Shown piece after piece: positions 33,301 through 45,050 of a DNA stretch of 64,000 nt. Below the pieces are notes generated by a model, which was not told the origin of the DNA, searched no databases, and saw only the letters and a list, made by a program, of their open reading frames with translations. Each line of letters starts with the position of its first letter. Position 1 is the first letter of the stretch. This DNA comes from Eremophila alpestris peregrina. Its lineage: Eukaryota > Chordata > Aves > Passeriformes > Alaudidae. The stretch spans positions 3,700,589-3,764,588 of the forward strand of contig WMCF01000032.1 in assembly GCA_009792885.1 (NCBI GenBank), written 5' to 3'. The translations under genes and the position numbers were made by a program.

Positions 33301-36300
33301 CTGCCTGACAAACCACACTTGGAGTTCAACAGCTTGGATTTTTTAATTAGCTGACATGAAGTTCCTTCACACTGCAGTATTTCTTCAACTAAAATTAGAA
33401 ATTTCTGTAAAGAAGTGTAAGGTTAGTTGGGGGAGTGGGAAAAGCAGAGTCAGGAAAACAGGAATTTGCATGCCAGATATTGGAAGCAGCAAATACAAAT
33501 TAGCAGATCCATCCCACCTTACCTTGGCACACACAAGGGTTTGGGACCCTGCCTAAGCCACCCATCCAAGTCTCCTCTGGTCCAAGCAAGTCCAGCACAT
33601 CCAGAGTGATTCACTCTGCTCTAACATCAGCACCTCAGACCTGTGCCTGAATCACCTCCTCTGTCCTTAAGCCTGATTTCACTATCCAAACAATCCAAAG
33701 TCCAGAGAATAATTTGCCCATTGTGATACTCAGTTAATTAAAAATGAACCATCTTCCACCCTGTGGTTATCATCCAGTTGTAATATTTTTGTAGGTAGTT
33801 AATTACAGGTAATTATTATTACAAACAGTAGGTTATGACTTAGCAGGAATAATCCTATCAATAAAACCATATTAATTACCTTAAAATGCAGTATTAAACT
33901 GAATAAAATTCAAAATAACAGCCAGATGATTTATTAATCTTCCAGTGAGCTCAGGAATCACAGAGACATTCTGAACTTCACCACTCAGGGGTTCTTTTTC
34001 ACTAGCAAGCATTCATCAAAAGTATTTTCCTAGATTGTTTTCAGCCTGGATTAGGCTGAAACATCCAATTATCCCTCTCCCAATACAATGTAACTCTTCA
34101 AATACTGGCCTTAAATACTCATAGGAACATGTGAAGAAGCTAAACAATACAGTTCTGGGATCCTCTCCTCCACAAATCACTGCATGATGTGCAACTCATC
34201 TGCTATTTGCTGGCACTGACAATTATTGGATAAGCATTGAAATGCTGCAACAAACACTTGCCTCCACCCAAGAGGCAATACTGACACCGTGGAAAAGAAA
34301 TGGAAAAGAAACAAATGTAAAATTACCTGGCCAAAAGAAAAGAAATCACAAAAAGTACTGCTGGAGAAAAAGATGACAAAAGGTGATTTGTTACAGAAAA
34401 TAAGGAAAACACAGAGTATCACAATTTGTTGGCAGGGAAGTTTAAATATCTTTTCAACAAACTCTTGGTTTGCCACCACAGCAAATACAGCATCTCTTAA
34501 ACCATCATCCAGCTCTTACAGCACCTGCTGACAGCACTGGAATTCCAGAGTTTAGGAACAGTCAACTAAAAAGCTTCAAGGATTAAGAACTGTCGTTCAA
34601 CCACCAAAGACCTCACAATCACCTCAAACAGCAAGCCCAGTTTCACCATCTGTATTTAGGATCTGATCAGCCATGTTCTTTCTTATGTCCAAGTTAAGAA
34701 ACTCATCTGGATTAGTGGCATTACACTTCCAGCCACTTTTCCTCATTTACAGCAGGAGATTTATAATGTTAATGCACACAAATATAACAGGATTAAAAAC
34801 CTTCTTAATCATAAGCACTGCACTGATTTACTCCATCCTTTTGTATGTTTGTTTTTTTTTTTAATCTCCTTAGATTTATTATTATTACAGTGATGATGTA
34901 AAAACTACACAGCTGACAGAGGAGAACTGGGAGGCATGTGAAGGCTGCACGTTCTAATTATGGGGTATTTGTCCTTGACTTGATCCTAAGAACAAAATCC
35001 CGACAGAGATTTCCTGCTCTAAGGCAAGAGAGCAGATCTTACCCACCTCTTTGCAGACGCAGGAGATTTGGCCACAATTACAGCATTCCTGTAGTCTGGT
35101 ATCTGTAGTAAATAACAGATAGCAATGTCCACTTCACATCTTTAGACAAATTTAAACTCAGTCAGAATCAGAGAATTTTATTTTGCCAGAAGAATTTTAA
35201 GCATCGAACATTTTACCTAAGAAAGCAACCTCAAGAATCCATGGTACATGATCAGGGTTGGCATCTCAGTAAAAACATGTATTTAGAAAATTCAGATATT
35301 AACTTCAAATTGTACCTTTTATAGACCCTATCTTATAGTGCAGACAACAGAAAAGTAACTGCTTTACGACATCAGGGTTACATCCACAAGTGTTAAAAGA
35401 AACAGGAAACCATCAAAATTTAAATTTCCTGTTCAACCTAAATTGTCTTTAATCACTAAAAACCAGCATTTTACAACTTCCTGTTGTCTTATGGAGGACC
35501 CCAAGAAAAGTCACAGCTCTCCATCACATCATCCTGACTCTTTCTATGGACCATCAGAGGGGACAAGACTTACACAGTCACTGGAGGCACAGTCTCACAG
35601 TGCTGCAAACTCTCCCCCACTGGTCAGCATGAGGAGATGCTGCTGACAGCAGCAGAGGGATGAGGCCAGCAAGTCGGGGTTTCCCTCTGATGTCTGACAG
35701 GTGCTTCAGTCAGGCTTCTCAAGCACAGCCTGCTCCTGAGTTTGCTGCCCCTGCCCCATTCTCTTACTGGGTTTTCACTCCAGACTCCTGATCCCCGTTT
35801 AACCAGCATTTCAGTTCTCATCTCTCAAGAGTTTCTTATCCTCATCTCCATTTTCCCTGCAAACAGTGACTCCACATCAGATTCATCTGGCTTGTGACTT
35901 CCCAAGCATTCCACCATTCACACTTCCAGTTCTCCTTTCCAACAAAAACTACAACTGCACTCCCTCTGGTATCTCATCTTACCCCACTCCTTGCAAACTC
36001 AGCCTCTCCCTTCACTGTGCTGCCCTGGGATGATCCATCTCCATGGAGAGCAGCTTAAAGAGAACCTGTCTGTCCTACCCAAACCCCACAGAGCACGTTC
36101 AGTCCTCAGAATCCCCGTGTTAAGGGATGGAAGACTCTTCACTAAATACCTGCAAATTGCTCTGTTAGGGATGGAATTCACACCCTGTCAGGGAGCTCAC
36201 CACCTTCTCAGATGTCAAATACCCATTCCAGAGCACAGAACACAGGCAAAATAAATTCTTCCACAATCTTATCCACAACATACAAACTGCACTGGCTGAT

Positions 36301-39300
36301 TACTTCCAAAAGCTCTACCTGAAATGGGCAGGGAGGGAAAAAAAATAATTCGGAATTTGGGCAAGGGTTCAACTAACAGAAAATAAGAAATTTTCTGAGG
36401 ATGTCAGCAACATTAATAATCCACAATGTTAGTAACTCCACCTATGAACTGGGAATTCAGCATGTTCTGTCCTTTACAAACACTGAGTTATACAAGAGGC
36501 TACAGAGATGAACATGACGGAAGGCACGGACAAGGCAGGGCCTGTCACTCGACATCATAAAGGCTTTGATCTAGTTCAGACACCATTGCCTCACTTTTCC
36601 CCTGCCAAATTACCGAATCTGTTCTCAGCTCTTCAAAAAATGAAGTCAGAAAGCCAGAAATGTCATGCCAAAGACACTGAGGTGTCAACAAGTCCATGTA
36701 ACAAAGGGCTATGTCACTCTGGGATTAACACCTGCGCAAAGGAAAGGGAAGCCACGAAGTATCCAACATCTGCCAAGCACACAGAGGAAAACACCAAACT
36801 ATTTTCATACCACAGTAATTTCACTGATTGGACTGGCTTCATCCCAGAACAGCAAGTGATTCTCTTCACACCTAGGCATAAACTTCCAACAGGGAACAAC
36901 TACAAGCCCTCATCCTCATAACTTTCAGTGAAATGTTTTTTAGGTGACTTTCATTCTTATCAAGCTGGACTCCATTTCATGCTACTCAGTACATCCCATC
37001 AGGATTCCCACAGCTCTGAAAGCTCTGGCATTCCCAGGATATCCAGCAAGTTGTGGCCACCAGGAACTTGAGATGAATACTAAATTCCCCCTGAGGAGTA
37101 ATGAATCAAAGCTTTAAGCACAGATACTACAAATGATCTGGCTGGAGAAGGTACTTGCCAGTACACATCCCATGTGATCAGATCCATTCAGTTAAATCTG
37201 GTTTCAGAAAGTCCTCCCATGGAGAAGCAGAGGGATGAAGAACTGTAAGTATCTTTTAAAACTTCTCTCCACGTATTTCAGATCTCTACAAATGGTCATT
37301 TGTTAGACTGCACAGCAGTGTCAGACTCAAAGCTGCAACAATTCTGTGTAAACTATTAAAAGCTTAGGAATAAAAATGTGCTTCAAGACCAAAACAGGAC
37401 CATGATCTTGTTATTGATTATAAACCACACTTTCAAACAACACATAAAGGCAAAATTTGTCTTGTGTCTGTGTATTTGGTTCTCCACTTTTGTTGCTTTT
37501 GTTTTTAAATTAGAAGAGCTTACAATGTGCAACATTTTTCTCCTGGAACACAAGAGTGTGGCAAAGCCAGAGCCTGCAGTTTTGTTCTGCCACCCTCTTC
37601 GACTCTATTATCAAATGAAAGGATAATAGGGAATTCAAATGGTAATTGATTTCCCAAACAGATTTTAATACTGTCATAACAAAATCACGTTGGTTTGGGT
37701 TTCTTTAAGGAGGTGGGGTGGGGTGTGTTTTGTTTTTTAAACTGAGGCATTCCTATCTCTATAAAAAGAAATAGCTTGGATTCAAAAGCAAGAGTGAGCT
37801 AAACCTTTTCTTTCACCAGGAAGAAAGCACTTGTTTTATTCCAAATTACCATTAGTCAGAGGCTTAACGTTCATCTTATACCTACAATTATCACTTGCAC
37901 ATTTTGTACAGGCCAACCTACCAGTAGCACTTCTCAAAACCCTTGTAAAAATAAGATGGAGAAACGGAGGCAAAGAACATCCCGAGTTAAGCTCCTCAAG
38001 TCAAGACATGCAGTCTGAACAAACAGTGGGTGAGATTTCCACCCACCAGCCTGGCTTTCAGAGCACAATCAATAGGCTCTCTCATAGTTTACAAGTTCCA
38101 AAGTGTTTCTTATTATGTGATTTAAATTGATACCCACACAAACAGCCCATCCTATAAATGTCAGGGAAACTGGAAATAGGAAAGGAAGAAGACATCAAGA
38201 GCAAGACAACCCAATATTTTTTTTCAGTGTTAGGGGAACGTATCTAACAAAAAAACAGCATTGCTGCATGGGTAAGAAAACACCAGCTCTTCAGGAAAGC
38301 AAAAGTTAAATGTTAAATGCTCCCTGCCCCAGCACGACCTTTCCGCCCTCAAAATTCAGTTTGAAGAGTTAATCTTTTCAGAGGGATTTGTTTCAGATGC
38401 CATGAGACATGATTAAAAAAGAATTAAAGAAAACCAACTGTAGTAACAGGCCTTCCTCACCTCTTCTTGGATGTATTGGAGTAAAAATGGGGATGCTCTC
38501 AAGTTATCAACTGGAATATTGAAGAAACCCTGAATTTCCTTCTGATGTAGATCCATGGTAATAAGATGAGTTAGTCCTTTAAAATAAAATAGTAAGACAT
38601 ACGGAGAAGCACATCAAGAAAAGTAAGAGAGAACAGACACTTGATTTTTCTAAGTTTCACTACAGTTTGTGCAGAAAATCTCTAAACTGCATGAGAACAC
38701 TAAATGCATAATAAATTAATTTTAGTTGCTTTGTGAGCACACTGGTATTAACGTGTTTTGAGGCTTCTACAGTGACTTAGTTTTAAAAGAACCCAAGAAC
38801 ACCGCACATAACTGACTCTGCAGTGCCACACTGAGGCAGGCAAGAGCCTTCTCCACTGGACATGGGACAAAATGGAAGCACTGATTTGCCCTGTATCACA
38901 CAGCAGGACTCTGGCAGGCTCATTAGTTCTGAACTCCTGACAAACGGGCCAAGCTCCTAATCAAAAACCACTTCTCCCAAAATAACAACCCAGATCACAC
39001 AGTTTGTTATAACTGCCTGCTTTTTCCCAGGGATGGGAGTGAAAGGAAAGAAGTAGAAAATGTGTTGAAGGCTGTGAAAATGAATAATCTCATTTTCCCA
39101 CATGGTCTCAAATATAAAGGACAAAGTGCATTCATCCAACAAGTAAAAAACAAGACAGAAATGACAAGGCACAACTGTTCCAGACTGTAAGAAAGGCAAA
39201 GGGTGGTATTATGAGAGGTGGATACCACAGCACAAAACAGCTCAGCCCAGCAGACTCGTTTTGCCAGCTCGGTACAACTCAGTTGTATCAAATTTGGGTT

Positions 39301-40764
39301 TTTTATTAACTCAACATTTGGAAACATTTCTAATTACATTCTCCTTTTTATGTAGGTTCTAAACACATAAAAAGCCTGGCAGTTATTTTTAAACAGAGTC
39401 CAGATTTGTGTACAGATCTCTCTAAACCTGGAAGCTGACAGCCCCCCCTTGCTCTGATTATTTAAGAACAGCCACATTCTTACCAGCTTTGCACATCATC
39501 GAGGCCAGCAATTTGGAGACAATGGAGCCCCTTTTCCTCATCTTGCACTGTTTGCTGTAGGGGAAGTAAGGAATCACTCCAATAATGCTTTTGGCACAGG
39601 AAGTTTTACAGGCATACACCATGATCAGGAGCTCCATGATTGTGGTGTTCACATCCCTGCAACGAGAAACACCTGCTTCTGTAGCTGGTGCACAAAAATT
39701 CTGCTTTCACCACAGTATTTACACCCAGCAGAGATGGAGAGGACACTTTTTTTGGAGAACTGGTCATCAGCTAAGATCTACATTTCTGCTGCCATTATAA
39801 AAGAGTCTTAGTATTTGTAAAGTTTTTTTTACATAAAATTAAAGAATTTCCGAATCACAGGACACATTGCCCAGGAAACATTCCTCCTACATCTCAACTT
39901 TGTGATGGTGCTAGAGACAGGGAGCTGAGAAGAATTTAAAGATAATGACATAAGCAAAAGAATATACTTAGGGAAGGAATGCAGAGACCAAGGGGAAGGT
40001 TTTACTGATATAGTCACTAAAAATTAAAATCATAGAAGCTACCTTATGCCAAAGCTATCTTTCTGTACATAAAACCCTCCACAAAGAAAAGCCTCTACCT
40101 AGTTAATGTAAGCTTATCACACTGCATCACAAACATAAAAGGTGATTAAAAATGAAAACCAGAAGCATTCCTATGGAGAGCCCACATCAAAGGCCAGCAC
40201 AGGGTCTTTAAGCAGGTACTCACTTTGAAACCGTTTGGATGATGAATACATCCTTTCCTCTCACAGACTCCTGAATCTGCACTCGTGTTTCTGCCAGGAA
40301 GAGAAATATGTCATTTTTGCAAGAGCAAAACTCATTTTAGAGTTTAAGAGAACCACATTCACATCAGTGTCAGGGACATTTCCAGTTTTGCTAATTAAAT
40401 GCTCACCTCTGTTTGGCTCTTGATAAACCTGAACCTTCCCCATCTCAACTCCCAAGCGCCTGCAGGAACAGAAAAAAGGGAGAAGTCAATAAGGGGAGAG
40501 GAAGGGCAAATGTAAATCCCATCTAATGCAACAGTTACTGAAAAGGCTGTGTTCTGTGGGAGAAAACCAAGCAAAGAATATCCCAAACCATAAAACCAGT
40601 AATTACAGTGAACATCTCTTTAAAAAGCACCTACAGTTTCCAAAAGCTGCACTGCAGACCATGCTGAACTTATTTTCCAGTCCAGCTCAGAACAAGCAGC
40701 ACCGAAAAAAAAAAGCTGGAATACTAAATTATGTAATATTTTGTAATTTTGAATAGATTTCTTA

Positions 40765-40798
<34 letters not shown>

Positions 40799-41665
40799 CA
40801 ACATGTGCACAATACTTAAAAATACTGCTTTTAAATCATTCTTCTCTATAGAGAAAAGTCAGTGTGGAGTGAAGAGGAAAGAGTAGCAAACACTATTTTA
40901 TGGATAATGGGAGAATAATATCTGCTGTACTTATTCCTTGTCAGCATTAGCTAGACACCATCACTACAAAGAGGAGACCAGAGTATGCTCTGCACTCAGG
41001 CCCTAATTCTTTCCACACACAGCCTGAGTTCCTTTGCACTCCTCTTTCTCTTCCTATCACACCTAACTTTGGGTAAATAAGCCTCTGGAAGAAATCCATC
41101 CTGTCTAATATTCCCAGTAATGTTATACATCCTAATTAGCACAGTAAAAATGTACTTAAGTCCTAAAAGTTCTGCTGAAGCAATTAATGGATTTTAACTA
41201 AAGAAATGCTCCCATCCAAAATATACAGAGAGCAGGGATGTAGTTTTCCTGCCTAAAAAAATCCCACTACAAGAAGCAAAAACTTCTGCCATGATGATTT
41301 AACACTGTGCAAACATTAATTATGTCACGTGTTTCCTATAAAATGCTGCAGCCAATCACAACCTGCCACAGAACAATTTGAACACAAGTTACTCTGTTAT
41401 TGAGCTGTTGAAATACACTCTCCATATTCTTGCAAATCATGGCAGTTTTCCCATGTAACTTTCCTTAAATAGGGAAATCAAGTGTCCAGTAAAAATCCCA
41501 CCAGAATAACCCCAAGATGACAAGATTCCCTGCAGACTTTACTTACTCAGCAATCCTCTTGGACAGTTCCATGCATGAGGAATTGGAATTAGCTGAGAAC
41601 AGCACCAGCCCACCCTTGGTGATATTCATGATGGCCCCAATTTCAGTTGATGGCACACAAAACAT
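30341..41665 (-). CDS. PRPSAP2: PRPSAP2, PRPP synthetase-associated protein 2; ten coding exons
   Basis: Coding exons, in order of translation: 41547-41665, 40407-40459, 40224-40290, 39484-39656, 38461-38576, 35047-35102, 32623-32771, 32045-32115, 30995-31141 and 30341-30499. All junctions are GT-AG and phases agree, giving 369 residues, the same length as the human protein. The start is [19 protein letters not shown] and the end is [10 protein letters not shown]. The protein is a catalytically inactive relative of ribose-phosphate pyrophosphokinase that binds PRPS1/2 in the cytosol and restrains PRPP supply. Visible features are the N-terminal PRPS-like domain, a segment near residues 215-248 ([20 protein letters not shown]) that I take to be the insertion particular to the associated proteins, and the PRPP-loop-like [12 protein letters not shown] at about 266-277. 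The gene appears intact and strongly conserved. It is transcribed from the CpG island at 44.3-44.6 kb and ends at about 29825. Confidence 0.97.
31315..31735 (-). mobile_element. CR1 LINE 3'-end, longest copy
   Basis: In the minus sense it runs from the end of the reverse-transcriptase region (encoding [19 protein letters not shown], then [32 protein letters not shown]) to the terminal 'ccattctatgattcc'. It lies in the PRPSAP2 intron between the exons at 32045 and 31141. It is still recognisable as coding over about 65 codons but starts mid-frame, so it is 5'-truncated. Confidence 0.85.
40767..40795. repeat. (AT)n microsatellite
   Basis: About 14 perfect AT units in the PRPSAP2 intron before the exon at 40459. 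Confidence 0.9.
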
Positions 41666-41697
41666 CAACCCTAAGTTGTTTTGCCGCTTCTAAAAGA
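41666..41697 (-). other. PRPSAP2: PRPSAP2 5'UTR part of first coding exon
   Basis: The acceptor TTTTCTTGCAG ends at 41698. The 32 bases between it and the ATG at 41665-41663 are untranslated leader in the exon holding the start codon. Confidence 0.75.
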
Positions 41698-44358
41698 CTG
41701 CAAGAAAACAAAAGTCGTTTGTTAAAAAAAAACAAAACAAGACACATTTTCTCTGTTTAGAAAGTGTAGTCTCTGGATAGTCCAGCATCCTTAAAATCTG
41801 TTATCCCCACTTTCACAGCTTCCCTACAGCTCTCCAAAGATGCCCCAAGACAACCTTCTAGCACCAAGTTTTTTTCCTTTTTAACTGTTTTCCTCAGGCT
41901 ATCATCCAGTAACACTGATACTTTTTTTCCATCAGCTTGTCCAGTTCATTTTCCAGAACTGAGCAAGGTTTATAGACTTTTCCAAAATCACAAAGACAGT
42001 CAGGGGTAGAATTGAGCTAAAAAGAGCTCCTGGGCCCTGGCTAGAAGAGTCTATTTCCATAGCTGAGTCTCTTTTTGTTACTTTGCAGTAATTTATAAAC
42101 TTACAAATAAGGATGAAATGTAAGGAGGAATTCAATAAAGCTGGCAGCTGTAAATAATGACCTCTTGCACAGCAAATCCACTTGCTGAAGCAGCTGTTGT
42201 CATTCTTTGAAAGCAATATTTCTCCTGTGAAAACCGGAGAAAAATATCAGGAGGAAATCAGTATCATTTGTTTTTTTTGTCTCAAATAAAGGCACAAACC
42301 ACTGATCTTGCCAAGGATTTGATGGGATTCCATCTTTTTATTGTTCTTTGTAAATCACATTTTCATGGTTACTTCTACTATAAAACTTTAGTCAAATAAA
42401 AGGGAAAAAAAAGATCCCATTGACCAGCAGCCCTGGATAGATCAAAGCAGCATTCAACTCAAAATCCTGCTGTGTAAATAATCTACTCCTTCATCATCCA
42501 TTTCAGCATTATGTAGGAGACTGGAAATATGAAATACAAGTGGCATAGTTTAAACCAAAGCAAACAGAAGTTACAGCTACATCAGTGACTTCTTTCCTGG
42601 TAAACATCTCCCTGCTGAGAAACAGTTATCTAATAGTCACATGGAATTGGTTAGAAAAAGATGATGATGTATCAACTATTAAGTAATCCAGAACAACTAA
42701 AAGTGTTTTGTATTTACAGGAACAGCTGGTTGGGTCTGTAACGAAACTCATTCACACCTCTGTTACAACCAGACAGTCTGGCTCAGTTTAACTTTGTCAG
42801 AGGAACCCGATTCACTCTTGTGAAGAGCCAAAGTCAAGTCAGGAACTTCCTAACAACAAATCTGTTGGTGCCAAGGCTGAGCTCTGCTCAACAGCCGTGA
42901 ATGAAAACCTGCCAGTCATCAGAACTTCCAAAGTGTGCAAAGACCAAGCACAAACAGCGACAATTTCAGCCCCCACAATGTCTGAAAGTTTCACTGCACT
43001 AACCCAGAGGGCCAACCCCATATCCCCAAATCAAGACCTGTATCCCTCTCAAATTAAACACCTAAAACCCCCCCATTTCTTAGCTAGTGTTTGCCTGCTC
43101 TGCTGCTCAGTCTCTGCAACTCCCAGCTGTCAACTAATGGCCATCCCCCATCAAATATTTATGATGGTGTTCAAGATCCATCTCAGCTCCCAGGGTGAGC
43201 ACAGACCTGAAATGCTTTCAGGTCTCAGAACACCTCCTGACAGCTCCCTGTTTGTGTGCCTGGATGGGAACAGTGTGGAGGCAACTTTCCATTACCAGAA
43301 GCATTCAGAGTGTTCAGAAGGAATATTTTTATCAAATTGTGTGTCTTCTTTGTTCCGCAGATGAGGGAAATGAGGAGCCTTAAGAGATCTGAAAAGATGA
43401 GTTGTTGGCTTCCATCTATTGCTGAAGGTGCACTTTACACCACAATACACGGATGTATTTACAAGCAACACTGAACATTGCTCTTCACATAACTAACTAT
43501 AGGTCAAGGACTTCCTTGTGGGTGTACTTCAGCAGCTACAAGTGGGCTATGGTGTGTGTGGGCAGGGAAGTTGCATTTCAAGAGTAAAATGGATATATCA
43601 CCCTTCAAACAGGTGTTGGGATGAAAGCAAGCTCACAAAACTTTATTGGATGTGCAAAGACATGACCCCACAGGGGTACACAGGACCATAACCCTCTGGT
43701 TTGAGGTGGGCCAACCTTTCAAGGCTGAACACGAGCATCACAGAACAGGCTTCAGCACAAAGTCCTGCCTTTCCTTTTGGGCTGCACACAATTACACAGA
43801 CACATCACGATGAGCACAACAATTACTGGGCACACATGGCTTTATGCCTCCATGAACTGAGCATGTCCACACAGAAAGCAACAGAGGCAGGAATAACTGG
43901 ATGGGATAACCATGGTACTAAGGAATGGACTCCATGGGATGGGGGGAATCTGCCTCTCATCAATCTCCCCTCAGGAAATATTTCCGTCCCTCCACACTCA
44001 CCGATCCCCCTGGGCTAAAAGACCCTTGCAGCCCACACCTCCCTACCAGTCCTTCAGATGCTCCGGGTGGGTTACACAGGCCCCGTGGTCCCCGTGGATC
44101 CCATCCCTCCGCCCCGACAGCGGCCCGGGCACGCCGCAGCCCCACGCCGCTGCCCCTCACCTGTGGGGCTTGCGGGGAGCCCGAGCAACCCCGAAAAGGG
44201 GCCGCCCAGGAGAGGGTCTCCATCTCCTGAGGGCAGGGCGACGTAGCCCATTCCTCAGGCATCGGAACCCCGTGCGGGGAAGGGGGGGATGTCCTGCCCT
44301 CACACAGCAGGCTGAACTGGGCTGAGCGGGCGGGAGTGCCCCTCGCTGAAGGCCTTAC
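41698..44358 (-). other. PRPSAP2 intron 1
   Basis: The intron joins the CpG-island exon to the first coding exon. A second plausible donor (CCCCACAG|GTGAGG, ending at 44161) lies inside the island and could close an alternative leader. A minus-sense AATAAA near 43642 has no gene attached that I can see. Nothing else is recognised. Confidence 0.5.
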
Positions 44359-44640
44359 CTGCCGGCTCCGGCCCCCCGGCGCCGGGAGAAGGCGGCCCGG
44401 CCGGAGGGGAAGGAGGGGGAGAGGCAGAGGCGGCTGCGGAGCTCAGCCCCTCCGGTGCTCCGCGGGCAAGATGGCGGCGGGGCGTGAGGGAGGGAGCGAG
44501 GGCGGGCGGGGCGGCCCCGAGGCGACGCCCCCCCCCCCCCCCCCCCGCGCCGCGCTGAGGGGACCCGGCGCCATCTTCCCCCTCACCCCGCCACGCTCCT
44601 GGGGATCGGGACGGGCTCTCGGAGACGCTGGATCTTAAAA
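44100..44640 (-). promoter_or_regulatory. CpG-island promoter of PRPSAP2
   Basis: The stretch is dense in CpG and G/C runs. It carries CAAGATGGCGGC at 44467-44478 and a second GCGCCATCTTCC near 44569, both matching the YY1 consensus AANATGGCG. G runs between 44479 and 44513 (five runs of three or more) could form a quadruplex in the core promoter, followed by an 18-C tract at 44529-44546. No TATA box is evident. Confidence 0.75.
44359..44480 (-). other. PRPSAP2: PRPSAP2 non-coding first exon
   Basis: A strong donor (CCGGCAG|GTAAGG, exon end 44359) lies in a CpG island upstream of the coding exons, with no open start codon needed. The transcription start is not visible; I place it near the GCCGCCATCTTG element at about 44468-44479. 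The 5' limit is therefore approximate. Confidence 0.6.
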
Positions 44641-44764
44641 TTTTAGACTCGTCAGTGTCTAAAATTGCTGAAGAGAGCACCAGGATCAGCCAGCCCGACC
44701 GTCAGCCCAGCGGTCCCACGAAACCGCATCACCCACCGCCAGATGCGGTTGCCTCTTTCAATAA

Positions 44765-45050
44765 CGACAGGGGTGGTGACTTCAGCACCTCCCTGGGTAC
44801 CTATTCCAAGGCCCTGACCACGCGGACAATGAAAAGAATTTTTCTGATATCTCATCTGAATCTCCCATGTTGCATCTTAACGCCATTTCCAAGACCAACC
44901 CATCCTCCTCACTACAACATCCTTTCAGGGAGTAGAAAAGAATAAAGGGCCACCCATGAGCATCCTCCAGAGTCAACAAACCCAACTCAGCCATTCCTTA
45001 TAAAACACATTTTCTAGACCCATCATGAGCCTTGTTGTCCTTTGCTGAAA
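44765..45050 (-). mobile_element. Diverged CR1 LINE fragment
   Basis: Plus-strand blocks such as 'ggtgacttcagcacctccct', 'attccaaggccctgaccacg' and 'tttttctgatatctcatctg', then 'aacccaactcagccattcct', follow the order of a reversed CR1 3' region. It is more diverged than the other copies and borders the PRPSAP2 CpG island. Confidence 0.65.

Larger units (their letters stand above)
31142..41546 (-). other. PRPSAP2 introns between coding exons
   Basis: The larger introns (32772-35046, 35103-38460, 38577-39483, 40460-41546) are AT-rich compared with the flanking genes. Apart from one CR1 copy and an AT microsatellite I recognise nothing in them. No open frame there resembles a known protein. 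Confidence 0.6.

Noticed and set aside
43635..43650. Minus-strand AATAAA in PRPSAP2 intron 1 as an early poly(A) site
   Set aside because: Nothing besides the hexamer supports it, and the full-length gene is intact downstream.
44639..44666. 10-bp perfect inverted repeat with 8-nt loop beside the PRPSAP2 island
   Set aside because: Stems of this length are expected by chance about once in a window this size.
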